Shown piece by piece: positions 17,026 through 24,943 of a stretch of DNA of 64,000 nt. A program made the translations under genes and the position numbers. The notes under the pieces are model-generated. The model did not search any database. It had not been told where the DNA came from and was given only the letters and a program-made list of their open reading frames with translations. Position 1 is the first letter of the stretch, and each line of letters begins with the position of its first letter. The DNA is from Hyunsoonleella ulvae (GTDB lineage: Bacteria; Bacteroidota; Bacteroidia; Flavobacteriales; Flavobacteriaceae), in contig NZ_JAEPJQ010000001.1 of NCBI RefSeq assembly GCF_016827605.1, forward strand, positions 248,001 to 312,000, given 5' to 3'.

Positions 17026-18372
17026 TTAAAATAGTATTGATAAGGCAAGAACACTCGTAAAACCAATTAAAGCCAACAAGGTTGTCATAACCGTCCAACT
17101 TTTAAAAGTCTGCTGTTCTGATAATCCAAGATATTTACCAACCAACCAAAATCCACTATCATTAACATGTGAAAGGATACTTGCGCCTGATGCTATAGCA
17201 ACAACCATTAAGGCTTTTTGAGGCTCTGAAATAGATGCAGCTGTTAAAAGCGGTGCTGTAAGTCCAGCAGCTGTAATCATAGCAACGGTGGAAGAACCTT
17301 GTAAGACACGAACTAAAGCTGCTGCCAAAAACGCAAATAATAAAATACTCACACCTTTATCTGCAAAATAATTAGCCAACATCTCTCCTGTTCCTGTATT
17401 AACCAACATTTGTTTAAAAACACCACCTGCTCCGGTTAATAAAATAATAATACCAGCAGGTCCCATAGATTGTGTACTAATATCTAAAAGCTGTTGTTTT
17501 GTAAATCCTCTTCGTATGCCCAATGTATACCATGCTATAAGGTTTGCTATTATTAAAGCCGAAAATGGATGTCCTATCATACCTACCCATTGTAGCAAGC
17601 TTTCTGAAAGGTTATAGCTTTTAAATAATGGACTTCTAATTACTGTATTTAAAACAATTAAAAAAATTGGAACTACTATGATACTAATTATGATACCAAC
17701 AGGTGGTTTGTGTTTTTCTATTTCGGCAGCTTCATTCAATGGGGGCGCTTCTATCTGTATTTTCTTTGCTACATACTTTCCAAAAATAGGGCCACATACT
17801 ACAGCAGTTGGAATCCCTGCAATACATCCAAAAAGAATTACCCACCCTAAATCTGCTTTCAAAATATCTGCAACTGCTACTGGACCGGGTGTTGGTGGTA
17901 TAAATGCATGTGTAATTGCCAAACCTGCCAATAAAGGAATACCGTAAAGCAATAATGATTTACCTGTTTTTCTTTGTAACGCATATAGCATTGGCACTAA
18001 AATAATAAAGGCCACATCAAAAAACACCGGAATTGCTACAACAAAACCTGTTAACATTAACGCCCAAGATGATCGTTTGGAACCAAACTTTTCTAATAAA
18101 TAAGTTGCCAAAGACTCTGCGCCTCCAGAGTGTTCTAAAATAGCACCAAAAATAGCTCCCAAACCAACAACAACTGCTACAAAACCTAACGTATTCCCCA
18201 TACCTTCCTGCATGGTTTTAACGATGGTTAAGGGAGGCATTCCAGCTAATACACCAACAATGATACTCGCGATAAGTAATGCAATAAATGCTTGTATTTT
18301 AAATCGTAAAATAAGAACTAACAATAAGGCAACACCTATTAATACAGACGTTAAAAGAGAAACATCTATCAT
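17026..18372 (-). CDS. gntT: gluconate:H+ symporter (GntP family)
   Basis: Inner-membrane permease of the GntP family, 448 aa with about 12-14 hydrophobic segments. Family motifs visible include GFVVAIPVFFDVAFIILVPM, AGLAITHAFIPPTPGPVAVA and LVRVLQGSSTVAMITAAGL. It would import gluconate or a related aldonate for GntK. The start is the ATG at 18372, which overlaps the gnd stop as ATGA; the TTG four codons upstream is unlikely. It is the last gene of the operon GH5-GH3-gntK-gnd-gntT. Confidence 0.93.
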   Translation of the reverse strand: MIDVSLLTSVLIGVALLLVLILRFKIQAFIALLIASIIVGVLAGMPPLTIVKTMQEGMGNTLGFVAVVVGLGAIFGAILEHSGGAESLATYLLEKFGSKRSSWALMLTGFVVAIPVFFDVAFIILVPMLYALQRKTGKSLLLYGIPLLAGLAITHAFIPPTPGPVAVADILKADLGWVILFGCIAGIPTAVVCGPIFGKYVAKKIQIEAPPLNEAAEIEKHKPPVGIIISIIVVPIFLIVLNTVIRSPLFKSYNLSESLLQWVGMIGHPFSALIIANLIAWYTLGIRRGFTKQQLLDISTQSMGPAGIIILLTGAGGVFKQMLVNTGTGEMLANYFADKGVSILLFAFLAAALVRVLQGSSTVAMITAAGLTAPLLTAASISEPQKALMVVAIASGASILSHVNDSGFWLVGKYLGLSEQQTFKSWTVMTTLLALIGFTSVLALSILF

Positions 18373-19772
18373 GATGAATACCAATTTGTATGAAAAAATT
18401 GTCCTTCTGGGGCATCCACACGTTCATACGTATGTGCTCCAAAATAATCTCGCTGTGCCTGAATTAAATTTGCTGGAAGCTTTTTTGAAGACATAGCTAC
18501 CCAATAGCTGTATGCTGCCCAAAACGTATCAAACGCTACACGGTTTAGCATACTAAGCATAATACTTTGTTTAATTGCTGGTTCATCAGAGATTAACTGC
18601 TCTAATATTGATTTACTATCCAAATAGTTATCATGTACTTTAAAAACAGTTATTGAATCCTCCATAAATTTTGAACGTATAATACAACCGTTCGTCCAAA
18701 TCCTTGCAATTTCGGATAAATTTAAATCCCAATTATATGTATTTGAGGCTTCCTTTATCAACTCAAAACCCTGATGTTGGTTAATGATTCTGGCAAATCT
18801 ATAAGCACGCTCAAGCATGTCTATATCAAAACTCTCATTACTCTCTATATTTTTATAAATACGTTTAGACATAGCTACTCTTCGTGACTTGAAAGACGAT
18901 ATATATCGTGCAAAAACTGCGGCAGACATCATTGTATTTACCGTACCCAAATTAAAAGCCGTTTTTGCAGACCAAGACCCTGTACCTTTATTACCCGCTT
19001 TATCCAAAATAGTATCTAAAACATATACTTCGTTTTCCTTTTTTTCTAATATATCAATAGTAATTTCAAGCAAATAACTGTTTAAATAAGTTGTATTCCA
19101 CGTTTTAAAAATTTGAGCTATGTCCTCATTTGTTTTAGATGTACTGAGTAAACCATATAATTCTGCAAGAAGTTGCATTTCGGCGTATTCAATACCATTA
19201 TGAATCATTTTTACAAAATGTCCTGAACCTTCAGGCCCTATATGCGTACAACATGCTAAACCTTGTTTATCTTTTGCTGCAATTGCTTCTAAAAAAGGAG
19301 CTAGATGTTTATAATTATCTTTAGTACCTCCTGGCATTATAGAAGGGCCTTTTAAAGCGCCACTCTCACCACCTGAGATACCACAACCCATAAAGTGTAT
19401 ATTTTTTTGTTTTAAAACGGCAACCCTTCTATTTGTGTCTAAATAATGTGAATTTCCACCATCAATAAGCACATCGCCTTCTGATAAAAATGGTAATAAT
19501 ACTTCTGTAACTGCATCTATAGCGCTACCAGCTTTTATCATCATTAGTATTTTTCTAGGACGCTCTAAAGAAGCAACAAAATCCTCTAAATCTGTAAAGA
19601 TATTGACTGACATCCCTTCTTCTATTCGGTTTGAAAAGTTATCTAAAACATGCTTTTCTTCTGGTATTAATCTATTATATACAGATACGTTAAATCCTTT
19701 ACTTGCAAAATTTAGACTTAAACTACTCCCCATTACTCCCAGTCCAATAACTCCTATCTCTGCCTGTTTCAT
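18369..19772 (-). CDS. gnd: 6-phosphogluconate dehydrogenase, decarboxylating
   Basis: Oxidises 6-phosphogluconate to ribulose-5-phosphate and CO2, normally with NADP. 467 aa, the usual length. Nucleotide-binding GLGVMGSSLSLN at residues 10-21, DGGNSHYLDTNRR at about 107, and the catalytic segment HIGPEGSGHFVKMIHNGIEY at about 183-202 are intact. It is translationally coupled to gntT (4-nt overlap) and lies 1 nt after gntK, so gluconate is channelled kinase-to-dehydrogenase without Entner-Doudoroff genes here. Confidence 0.96.
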   Translation of the reverse strand: MKQAEIGVIGLGVMGSSLSLNFASKGFNVSVYNRLIPEEKHVLDNFSNRIEEGMSVNIFTDLEDFVASLERPRKILMMIKAGSAIDAVTEVLLPFLSEGDVLIDGGNSHYLDTNRRVAVLKQKNIHFMGCGISGGESGALKGPSIMPGGTKDNYKHLAPFLEAIAAKDKQGLACCTHIGPEGSGHFVKMIHNGIEYAEMQLLAELYGLLSTSKTNEDIAQIFKTWNTTYLNSYLLEITIDILEKKENEVYVLDTILDKAGNKGTGSWSAKTAFNLGTVNTMMSAAVFARYISSFKSRRVAMSKRIYKNIESNESFDIDMLERAYRFARIINQHQGFELIKEASNTYNWDLNLSEIARIWTNGCIIRSKFMEDSITVFKVHDNYLDSKSILEQLISDEPAIKQSIMLSMLNRVAFDTFWAAYSYWVAMSSKKLPANLIQAQRDYFGAHTYERVDAPEGQFFHTNWYSS

Positions 19773-19773
19773 A

Positions 19774-20250
19774 TTACAATTGAGAAATTATAGTTTTTAC
19801 TATCTGTTCTGGCGACGCCATAATATCAACATGAATTCCATAATCTGGAATTTCTAATGTATCAAACTGTGTGCTTAACAAATTTGAACTCATGAAGTGC
19901 CCTTGTCTTTGGTTAATTCGTTTTTTTATTACATCCTTTGTTCCTGATAAATATACCCAAACTATAGATTTATAGTGAGAGGAGAGTAACGCTCTGTATG
20001 TTTCTTTTAAAGCAGAACATGCTAAAACAGCACCTGTATTTGAAGACCATAACTTAATATGTTTAGCTAAGTCTAACAACCATGGCTTTCTATCTGTATC
20101 ATTTAAGGCTTTGTTGCTAGACATTTTATCAATATTAGCTTGCGGATGAAAATCATCTGCATCATAATACGGAAGTTTAAGTGCTTTAGCCAATTGTTTA
20201 CTAATAGTGGTTTTACCACTGCCACTAACGCCCATTACTACAATAACCAT
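19774..20250 (-). CDS. gntK: gluconokinase
   Basis: Phosphorylates gluconate to 6-phosphogluconate with ATP. 158 aa, the normal GntK size. P-loop GVSGSGKTT at residues 7-15, DADDFHPQANIDKMSS substrate region, ACSALKETYR and LSGTKDVIKKRINQRQGHFM lid. It lies 9 nt after bglX and 1 nt before gnd in the same operon. Confidence 0.95.
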   Translation of the reverse strand: MVIVVMGVSGSGKTTISKQLAKALKLPYYDADDFHPQANIDKMSSNKALNDTDRKPWLLDLAKHIKLWSSNTGAVLACSALKETYRALLSSHYKSIVWVYLSGTKDVIKKRINQRQGHFMSSNLLSTQFDTLEIPDYGIHVDIMASPEQIVKTIISQL

Positions 20251-20259
20251 AATCTTTAT

Positions 20260-22503
20260 TTATTGCGCTAAATAGAATTTATCTTTTAATCCAGTAGCAG
20301 CATTTGGGCCAATCCAAACATTAAAATCACCTTCTTCTGCAGCTCGAATTAATTCGCTATTTGTAAATTCTAGGTCTTTAGAGGATAATGTAAATGTTAC
20401 TTCTTGTGTTTCCCCAGATTTTAGCTGTATGTGCTTAAAGCGCTTTAATTCTCTAATAGGCCTAGTAATGCTCCCTGTAACATCTTGAATGTAAAGTTGT
20501 ACTACTTCTTTTCCTGCACGTTGTCCCGAATTTGTTATACTGGCTTTTATTTTGATGGTCTCATCAAAATGTATAGTGTCTTTTGAAACCGCTATATTTT
20601 CGTATTCAAAACTGGTATATCCTAAACCATAACCAAATGGAAAATGTGGTTTATAACCAATATCAAGGTAATGCGAATCGTTACCTAACGAACTTTGCCA
20701 TGCACCAACAGGAATATCATATATAGCTACATAATCTTCTTTAACAGCTGGTCTTCCTGTATTTTTATGATTATAAAAATATGGTAATTGTCCTGCAGTT
20801 ATTGGCCACGATACCGGCAACCGTCCTTGAGGTTCTGTTATTCCAAAAATAATATCAGTTAGGGCAGGTCCCCCCATTGTACCTGGATGCCAACACATCA
20901 GTATCGCGTCTACATCCTTATATATATTGGTAATACTGATTGGTCTACCGGCCATAATGGACAAAACAATAGGTTTGCCTGTTTTTGCTAAGGCTTTAAT
21001 TAAATCTTCTTGAGCACCTGGTAAACCTATAGAAGCTCTACTATGTGCCTCACCAGAAAGAATGGCTTCTTCGCCCGCTACAAATACCACAACATCTGAT
21101 TGTTTTGCTGCAGCCAACACTTTATTGAATTGCGTCTTTTTTAAATCTCTACTATGCGTTAAACCAGCAACATAGTTATAATTAATATTTGCTGTTTTAA
21201 AAGAACTTAAAGGTGTTATGGTATGTTCTTTTTCACCATCAAACGTCCAAGTACCCATTTGGTCTAAGGGCGCATCTGCTAATGGCCCAATAAGTGCTAT
21301 TTTTGTGTTCTTGTTTAATGGAAGTACATTCGCATTCTTGAGCATCACTGTGCTTTTAACAGCGGCGTCTTTAGCCAGTTCTAAATCTTCTTTATTATAA
21401 AAGTTTGCGGTGTTGTTTTTGTCGCGAAACGGGGTTTCAAATAACCCTAAGCGTAGTTTTATTCTCAGTATATTTTTTACGAAAGCGTCTAGTTGCGCTT
21501 CAGAGACTTTACCCTCTTCAATTAGGTTTTTTAAGTGATGCTCATAGGCTTTACTGGTCATTTCCATGTCTAATCCAGCATTTGCAGATAATTGGGCAGC
21601 ATGCTTTTCATCTTTGGCATACCCATGCGGAATCATCTCTGTAACCGATTCCCAGTCGCTTACTACAAAACCATCAAATTTTAGTTTGTCTTTAAGCACG
21701 TCTCTTAAAAGGTACTTATGCCCAGAAGCAGGAACACCATTTACCTCATTAAAGGCTGTCATTACGGTTGCCACATCTGCATTAATTGCCGATTCAAAGG
21801 GAGGCAAATACACATTTTGCAATAAAGGCTCTGGTATATAAGTGGTATTATAATCTCTTCCACCAATTGCTGCGCCATATCCTATGTAATGCTTTGCACA
21901 GGCCGCAATACTATTAGTACTACTTAAATCTTCTCCCTGAAAACCCTCTACATAAGCCTTACCCAAAACCGAGGCCAAATAAGGGTCTTCCCCTGGAGAC
22001 TCTGCAATTCTTCCCCAGCGGCTATCGCGGGCAATATCCAACATAGGAGCAAAAGTCCATTTTATACCAACAGAACTCGCCTCTTTAGCAGATACCATAG
22101 CTGAATTTTTGGCTACATCAACATCCCAAGAAGCTGCCATACCAAGAGGAATAGGAAACATAGTTTTAAAACCATGAATAACATCTCTAGCAAAAATTAA
22201 AGGTATTTTATTTGGGCTCTCCTCTACTGCAATGCGTTGTAGCTCGTCAACAAATTCAACGTTCATTACATTGAGTAATGCACCTACCTTTCCTTGCCTA
22301 ACATCTTCTTTTAACGCTTCAGATAATGTAGTAGCTCCACTAGAAGTTCCTCTAAGATTAGTTTGCCCTATTTTGGCATCTATTGACATTTGTGCCAATA
22401 TACTATCAATACGCTTTTCCTCTGCATCATTATCTGAGTTAGCAACTTTAGTTTGAGAACAACTCATTAAAGCTAGGGTAATAATTATTAAATAATATTT
22501 CAT
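20260..22503 (-). CDS. bglX: GH3 beta-glucosidase, lipoprotein
   Basis: Family-3 glycoside hydrolase of 747 aa, close to E. coli BglX in layout: lipoprotein signal (lipobox LMSC, Cys15), TIM-barrel domain to about residue 350 with the nucleophile Asp283 in FVVSDWESV, an alpha/beta sandwich domain (about 375-590) and a C-terminal fibronectin-III-like domain (about 640-735). Probably releases terminal beta-glucose from oligosaccharides at the cell surface or in the periplasm. It follows the GH5 gene by 43 nt and precedes gntK, so it is part of the gluconate operon. Confidence 0.92.
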   Translation of the reverse strand: MKYYLIIITLALMSCSQTKVANSDNDAEEKRIDSILAQMSIDAKIGQTNLRGTSSGATTLSEALKEDVRQGKVGALLNVMNVEFVDELQRIAVEESPNKIPLIFARDVIHGFKTMFPIPLGMAASWDVDVAKNSAMVSAKEASSVGIKWTFAPMLDIARDSRWGRIAESPGEDPYLASVLGKAYVEGFQGEDLSSTNSIAACAKHYIGYGAAIGGRDYNTTYIPEPLLQNVYLPPFESAINADVATVMTAFNEVNGVPASGHKYLLRDVLKDKLKFDGFVVSDWESVTEMIPHGYAKDEKHAAQLSANAGLDMEMTSKAYEHHLKNLIEEGKVSEAQLDAFVKNILRIKLRLGLFETPFRDKNNTANFYNKEDLELAKDAAVKSTVMLKNANVLPLNKNTKIALIGPLADAPLDQMGTWTFDGEKEHTITPLSSFKTANINYNYVAGLTHSRDLKKTQFNKVLAAAKQSDVVVFVAGEEAILSGEAHSRASIGLPGAQEDLIKALAKTGKPIVLSIMAGRPISITNIYKDVDAILMCWHPGTMGGPALTDIIFGITEPQGRLPVSWPITAGQLPYFYNHKNTGRPAVKEDYVAIYDIPVGAWQSSLGNDSHYLDIGYKPHFPFGYGLGYTSFEYENIAVSKDTIHFDETIKIKASITNSGQRAGKEVVQLYIQDVTGSITRPIRELKRFKHIQLKSGETQEVTFTLSSKDLEFTNSELIRAAEEGDFNVWIGPNAATGLKDKFYLAQ

Positions 22504-22546
22504 TAAAATGTATATTTAAAAATCAAAAAAGAAACTCTTCAACATA

Positions 22547-23665
22547 TTAATTAGATACTATCTTGATAAGATTTTTATTTTCTTTACTATCAGAAGATAT
22601 TAATCCAAAATTGTCGCTTTTATAATTCCAATTTGCATATCCAATACCAGTTTCTTTAAAAAGCTGAATCATATCTTGATACCAAATAAGACTTTCTTTT
22701 TCAGGTGCATGAGATATTATACCAAATTCCCCGCAATACAATGGTAAGCCTAATGCTTTAGCCTTAAGCATAGGCTTTTGCATCATCTCAAGCAATACGT
22801 CTTTATCGTATTTCATATCTACCCATTTTTCAACCTCTATTTTCATTTCTTCTGGAAGTACTTCAAAATCTCTCCTGGTTAAAATTGTTCCAGGATAGCT
22901 TACAGGTCCATTGTAATTTCTCAAACTCAACCATTTGGCTCCATAATGACTTAACAAAAAAGGTTCATAAAAATGAAAACTTAATAGAATGTTTTTATCA
23001 TTTTCAGGTACTTTTAATGCATCAAAAGTTTCTACTGCCTGCCATCTATTAGAGCCTATTACTATGGTACGTTCACTTTCTAATTCACGAATGGCAGCGA
23101 CAGCTTTGGCAAGCAAAGTATTCCAAGATTCATGGTCATCTGCAACAGCTTCGTTCATAAGTTCGTATGCTACTAAACTATTTGGAAATTTACTCAAAGT
23201 CTTTGATAAATCTTTCCATAAATCAAAAAACTTATTTTGCTCAGTTACATCTGTCCACAAAGGCTTCTCTTTAGCATTAAAATGATGCGATCTTAAGATG
23301 TGTAAATCTACAATAACTCTAAGGTTATTTTTTTGACACCATTTAATGCAATTTTCCATTAAACTAAATGCCTCATTATATCTATTTCCGTTTTCATCCC
23401 ACATTTGCTCCTCATCAATAGGTAAGCGAATATGATCAAATCCCATATTAGCAATTCGCTTTACATCTTTTTCAGTAAAAAAGGATACTCTCTCAATGCC
23501 TCTTCTATCACTTTGGGATAGCCAATGCGCTACATTAGTACCCTTATAAACTTTGAAATTATCTGTTTCAACATCTTCTAAACATGAAATAGACATTATT
23601 AATGTTGTAAATAATAGCGCTATAGGAACTACTATAAATATTTGTATTTTACCTTTTGTTTGCAT
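22547..23665 (-). CDS. GH5-family endo-glycanase, lipoprotein
   Basis: A 372-aa family-5 glycoside hydrolase. A basic start and hydrophobic segment end at Cys28 (IMSISC), so a lipoprotein. TIM barrel with GFDHIRLPID, the acid/base Glu172 in YELMNEAV and the nucleophile Glu313 in YCGEFGII. Members cleave beta-1,4- or beta-1,3-glucans or mannans; the exact substrate cannot be read from sequence. First gene of the operon leading to gntT. No SusC/SusD pair is attached, which is unusual for a flavobacterial polysaccharide locus. Confidence 0.88.
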   Translation of the reverse strand: MQTKGKIQIFIVVPIALLFTTLIMSISCLEDVETDNFKVYKGTNVAHWLSQSDRRGIERVSFFTEKDVKRIANMGFDHIRLPIDEEQMWDENGNRYNEAFSLMENCIKWCQKNNLRVIVDLHILRSHHFNAKEKPLWTDVTEQNKFFDLWKDLSKTLSKFPNSLVAYELMNEAVADDHESWNTLLAKAVAAIRELESERTIVIGSNRWQAVETFDALKVPENDKNILLSFHFYEPFLLSHYGAKWLSLRNYNGPVSYPGTILTRRDFEVLPEEMKIEVEKWVDMKYDKDVLLEMMQKPMLKAKALGLPLYCGEFGIISHAPEKESLIWYQDMIQLFKETGIGYANWNYKSDNFGLISSDSKENKNLIKIVSN

Positions 23666-24224
23666 CTGTTCTGTTCTATTTTATGTTTCTTGGTTAATTA
23701 ATAATAAGCATCAAAAATTCACAAAACCTAAAACAATAGAAATCCAATTAATAAAATTTCGAGTAATAGTTTTGTATTTAACTTTTTTTTGACTCATAAT
23801 TACGTATTGACAATATTCAAATCTAACATTTCATTAAGGTTGTACTTGTCACTTTCGATTCAGAATATAAAACAATTATAGCGTCCAAACACCTCATTAA
23901 GCCTATATGTAAGATTTATATTATATAATACAACATTTCTACTATCTTATAAAATAGTTTTAATAGCATGAAGATTTGAAAAACATATAAACCAGAAGGT
24001 TACTTACATTGGAAATGTATACACCTATTTGTTTAAAATATATTAAAATGATAGAAGTTAATTGTTGAATGGTTCTTTTATAACCTATGACTCGGTATGT
24101 AAAATTCCAAAATGAGCTATAAAACACTTAAAGAAAAAAGAAATAGAGAAAGTAACGTAAAACCAACAGAATGGTTCCTACATTCTTCTAAAACTCTTCA
24201 CAGACAAAGGGTTTGTCTAAAATT
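23666..24224. other. 560-nt gene-free region upstream of the GH5 operon
   Basis: Very AT-rich. A possible -7 box for the minus strand (TAGATTTG, 23818-23825) would give a 150-nt leader to the GH5 operon; weak. A short plus-strand open frame at 24112-24315 runs into the tRNA and is rejected. No operator palindrome or RNA motif is evident. Confidence 0.35.
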
Positions 24225-24262
24225 TAAAAACGGAGAACATGTTTGTGAAGACAAATTCTCCG
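24225..24262 (-). terminator. tRNA-Arg terminator
   Basis: On the minus strand CGGAGAA / TTCTCCG form a stem just after the tRNA 3' end, followed by TTTTTAAATTTT. Confidence 0.65.
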
Positions 24263-24268
24263 ATTGTG

Positions 24269-24342
24269 TGACCGCGAAGGGATTCGAACCCCCAACCCTC
24301 AGAGCCGAAATCTGATATTCTATCCAGTTGAACTACGCAGCC
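24269..24342 (-). tRNA. tRNA-Arg (anticodon UCG)
   Basis: 74 nt without encoded CCA. Acceptor GGCTGCG pairs with CGCGGTC (two G-U pairs), anticodon stem TCAGA/TCTGA closes a 7-nt loop TTTCGGC giving anticodon TCG, and the T arm GGGGG-TTCGAAT-CCCTT has the usual GTTCGAATCCC core. Reads CGA and related CGN codons. It stands alone between the GH5 operon and the yqeY-like gene. Confidence 0.93.
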
Positions 24343-24376
24343 ATGTACTCCTGCTAAAACAGGGATGTTATCTCTT

Positions 24377-24826
24377 TTAAGATAGTTTTGCTTTTACAAT
24401 AGTAGAAATAGTTTTCCCATCTGCTTGTCCTGCTAATTGTTTACTAACAATTCCCATAACTTTTCCCATATCCTTCATACCCTCTGCTCCTACTTGATCG
24501 ATGGTAGCTACAACCACTTTTTCTATTTCTTCTTCACTTAAGGCTTCTGGCAAAAACTGACTTATTATTTCAGCTTCAGCTAGTTCAGGTGCAGCTAAAT
24601 CCTCTCTACCTTGTTCTATATAAACTGCTGCACTGTCCTTACGCTGTTTTACTTGTTTTTGAAGAATTTTTAATTCTTGTTCTTCTGATAACTCTTCCCC
24701 AGCGCCACTTTCAGTTTTGGCTAGAAGAATTGCAGACTTTACTGCCCTTAATGCGGTTAATGCTGTTTGGTCTTTAGCTTTCATAGCATCTTTTAAAGCT
24801 GCCATGATATCATTTTGTAAACTCAT
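24377..24826 (-). CDS. GatB/YqeY-domain protein
   Basis: A 149-aa YqeY-family protein: the alpha-helical tRNA-binding domain also found at the C-terminus of GatB. Residues SLQNDIMAALKDAMKAKD at the start, the KQRKDSAAVYIEQGREDLAAPE middle and KDMGKVMGIVSKQLAGQADGKTIS near the end are typical. The precise role is not known; a link to tRNA-dependent amidation or aminoacyl-tRNA handling is inferred by homology. It follows ftsZ on the same strand but is separated by a terminator. Confidence 0.92.
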   Translation of the reverse strand: MSLQNDIMAALKDAMKAKDQTALTALRAVKSAILLAKTESGAGEELSEEQELKILQKQVKQRKDSAAVYIEQGREDLAAPELAEAEIISQFLPEALSEEEIEKVVVATIDQVGAEGMKDMGKVMGIVSKQLAGQADGKTISTIVKAKLS

Positions 24827-24870
24827 AATTTAAGTATATCGAAAGAGATGCGAAGATAAAAAAAGGATAT

Positions 24871-24908
24871 AAAAAATCCCGAAAAGTATGAGGGAAACTT
24901 TTCGGGAT
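24871..24908 (-). terminator. ftsZ / dcw cluster terminator
   Basis: On the minus strand ATCCCGAAAAGT / ACTTTTCGGGAT form a perfect 12-bp stem with a 9-nt loop and a T run. It closes the dcw transcript after ftsZ. Confidence 0.9.
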
Positions 24909-24943
24909 CATAACTAAAGTGAGGTTAAACACAGAAGTGCTTT

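Noticed and set aside
17026-23665. Classic polysaccharide utilisation locus with SusC/SusD
   Set aside because: The hydrolases are present but no SusC or SusD homologue or hybrid two-component sensor is in the window.
24112-24315. 67-aa open frame on the plus strand
   Set aside because: It runs through the tRNA terminator and into the antisense of tRNA-Arg, has no homology signal I recognise, and no promoter.
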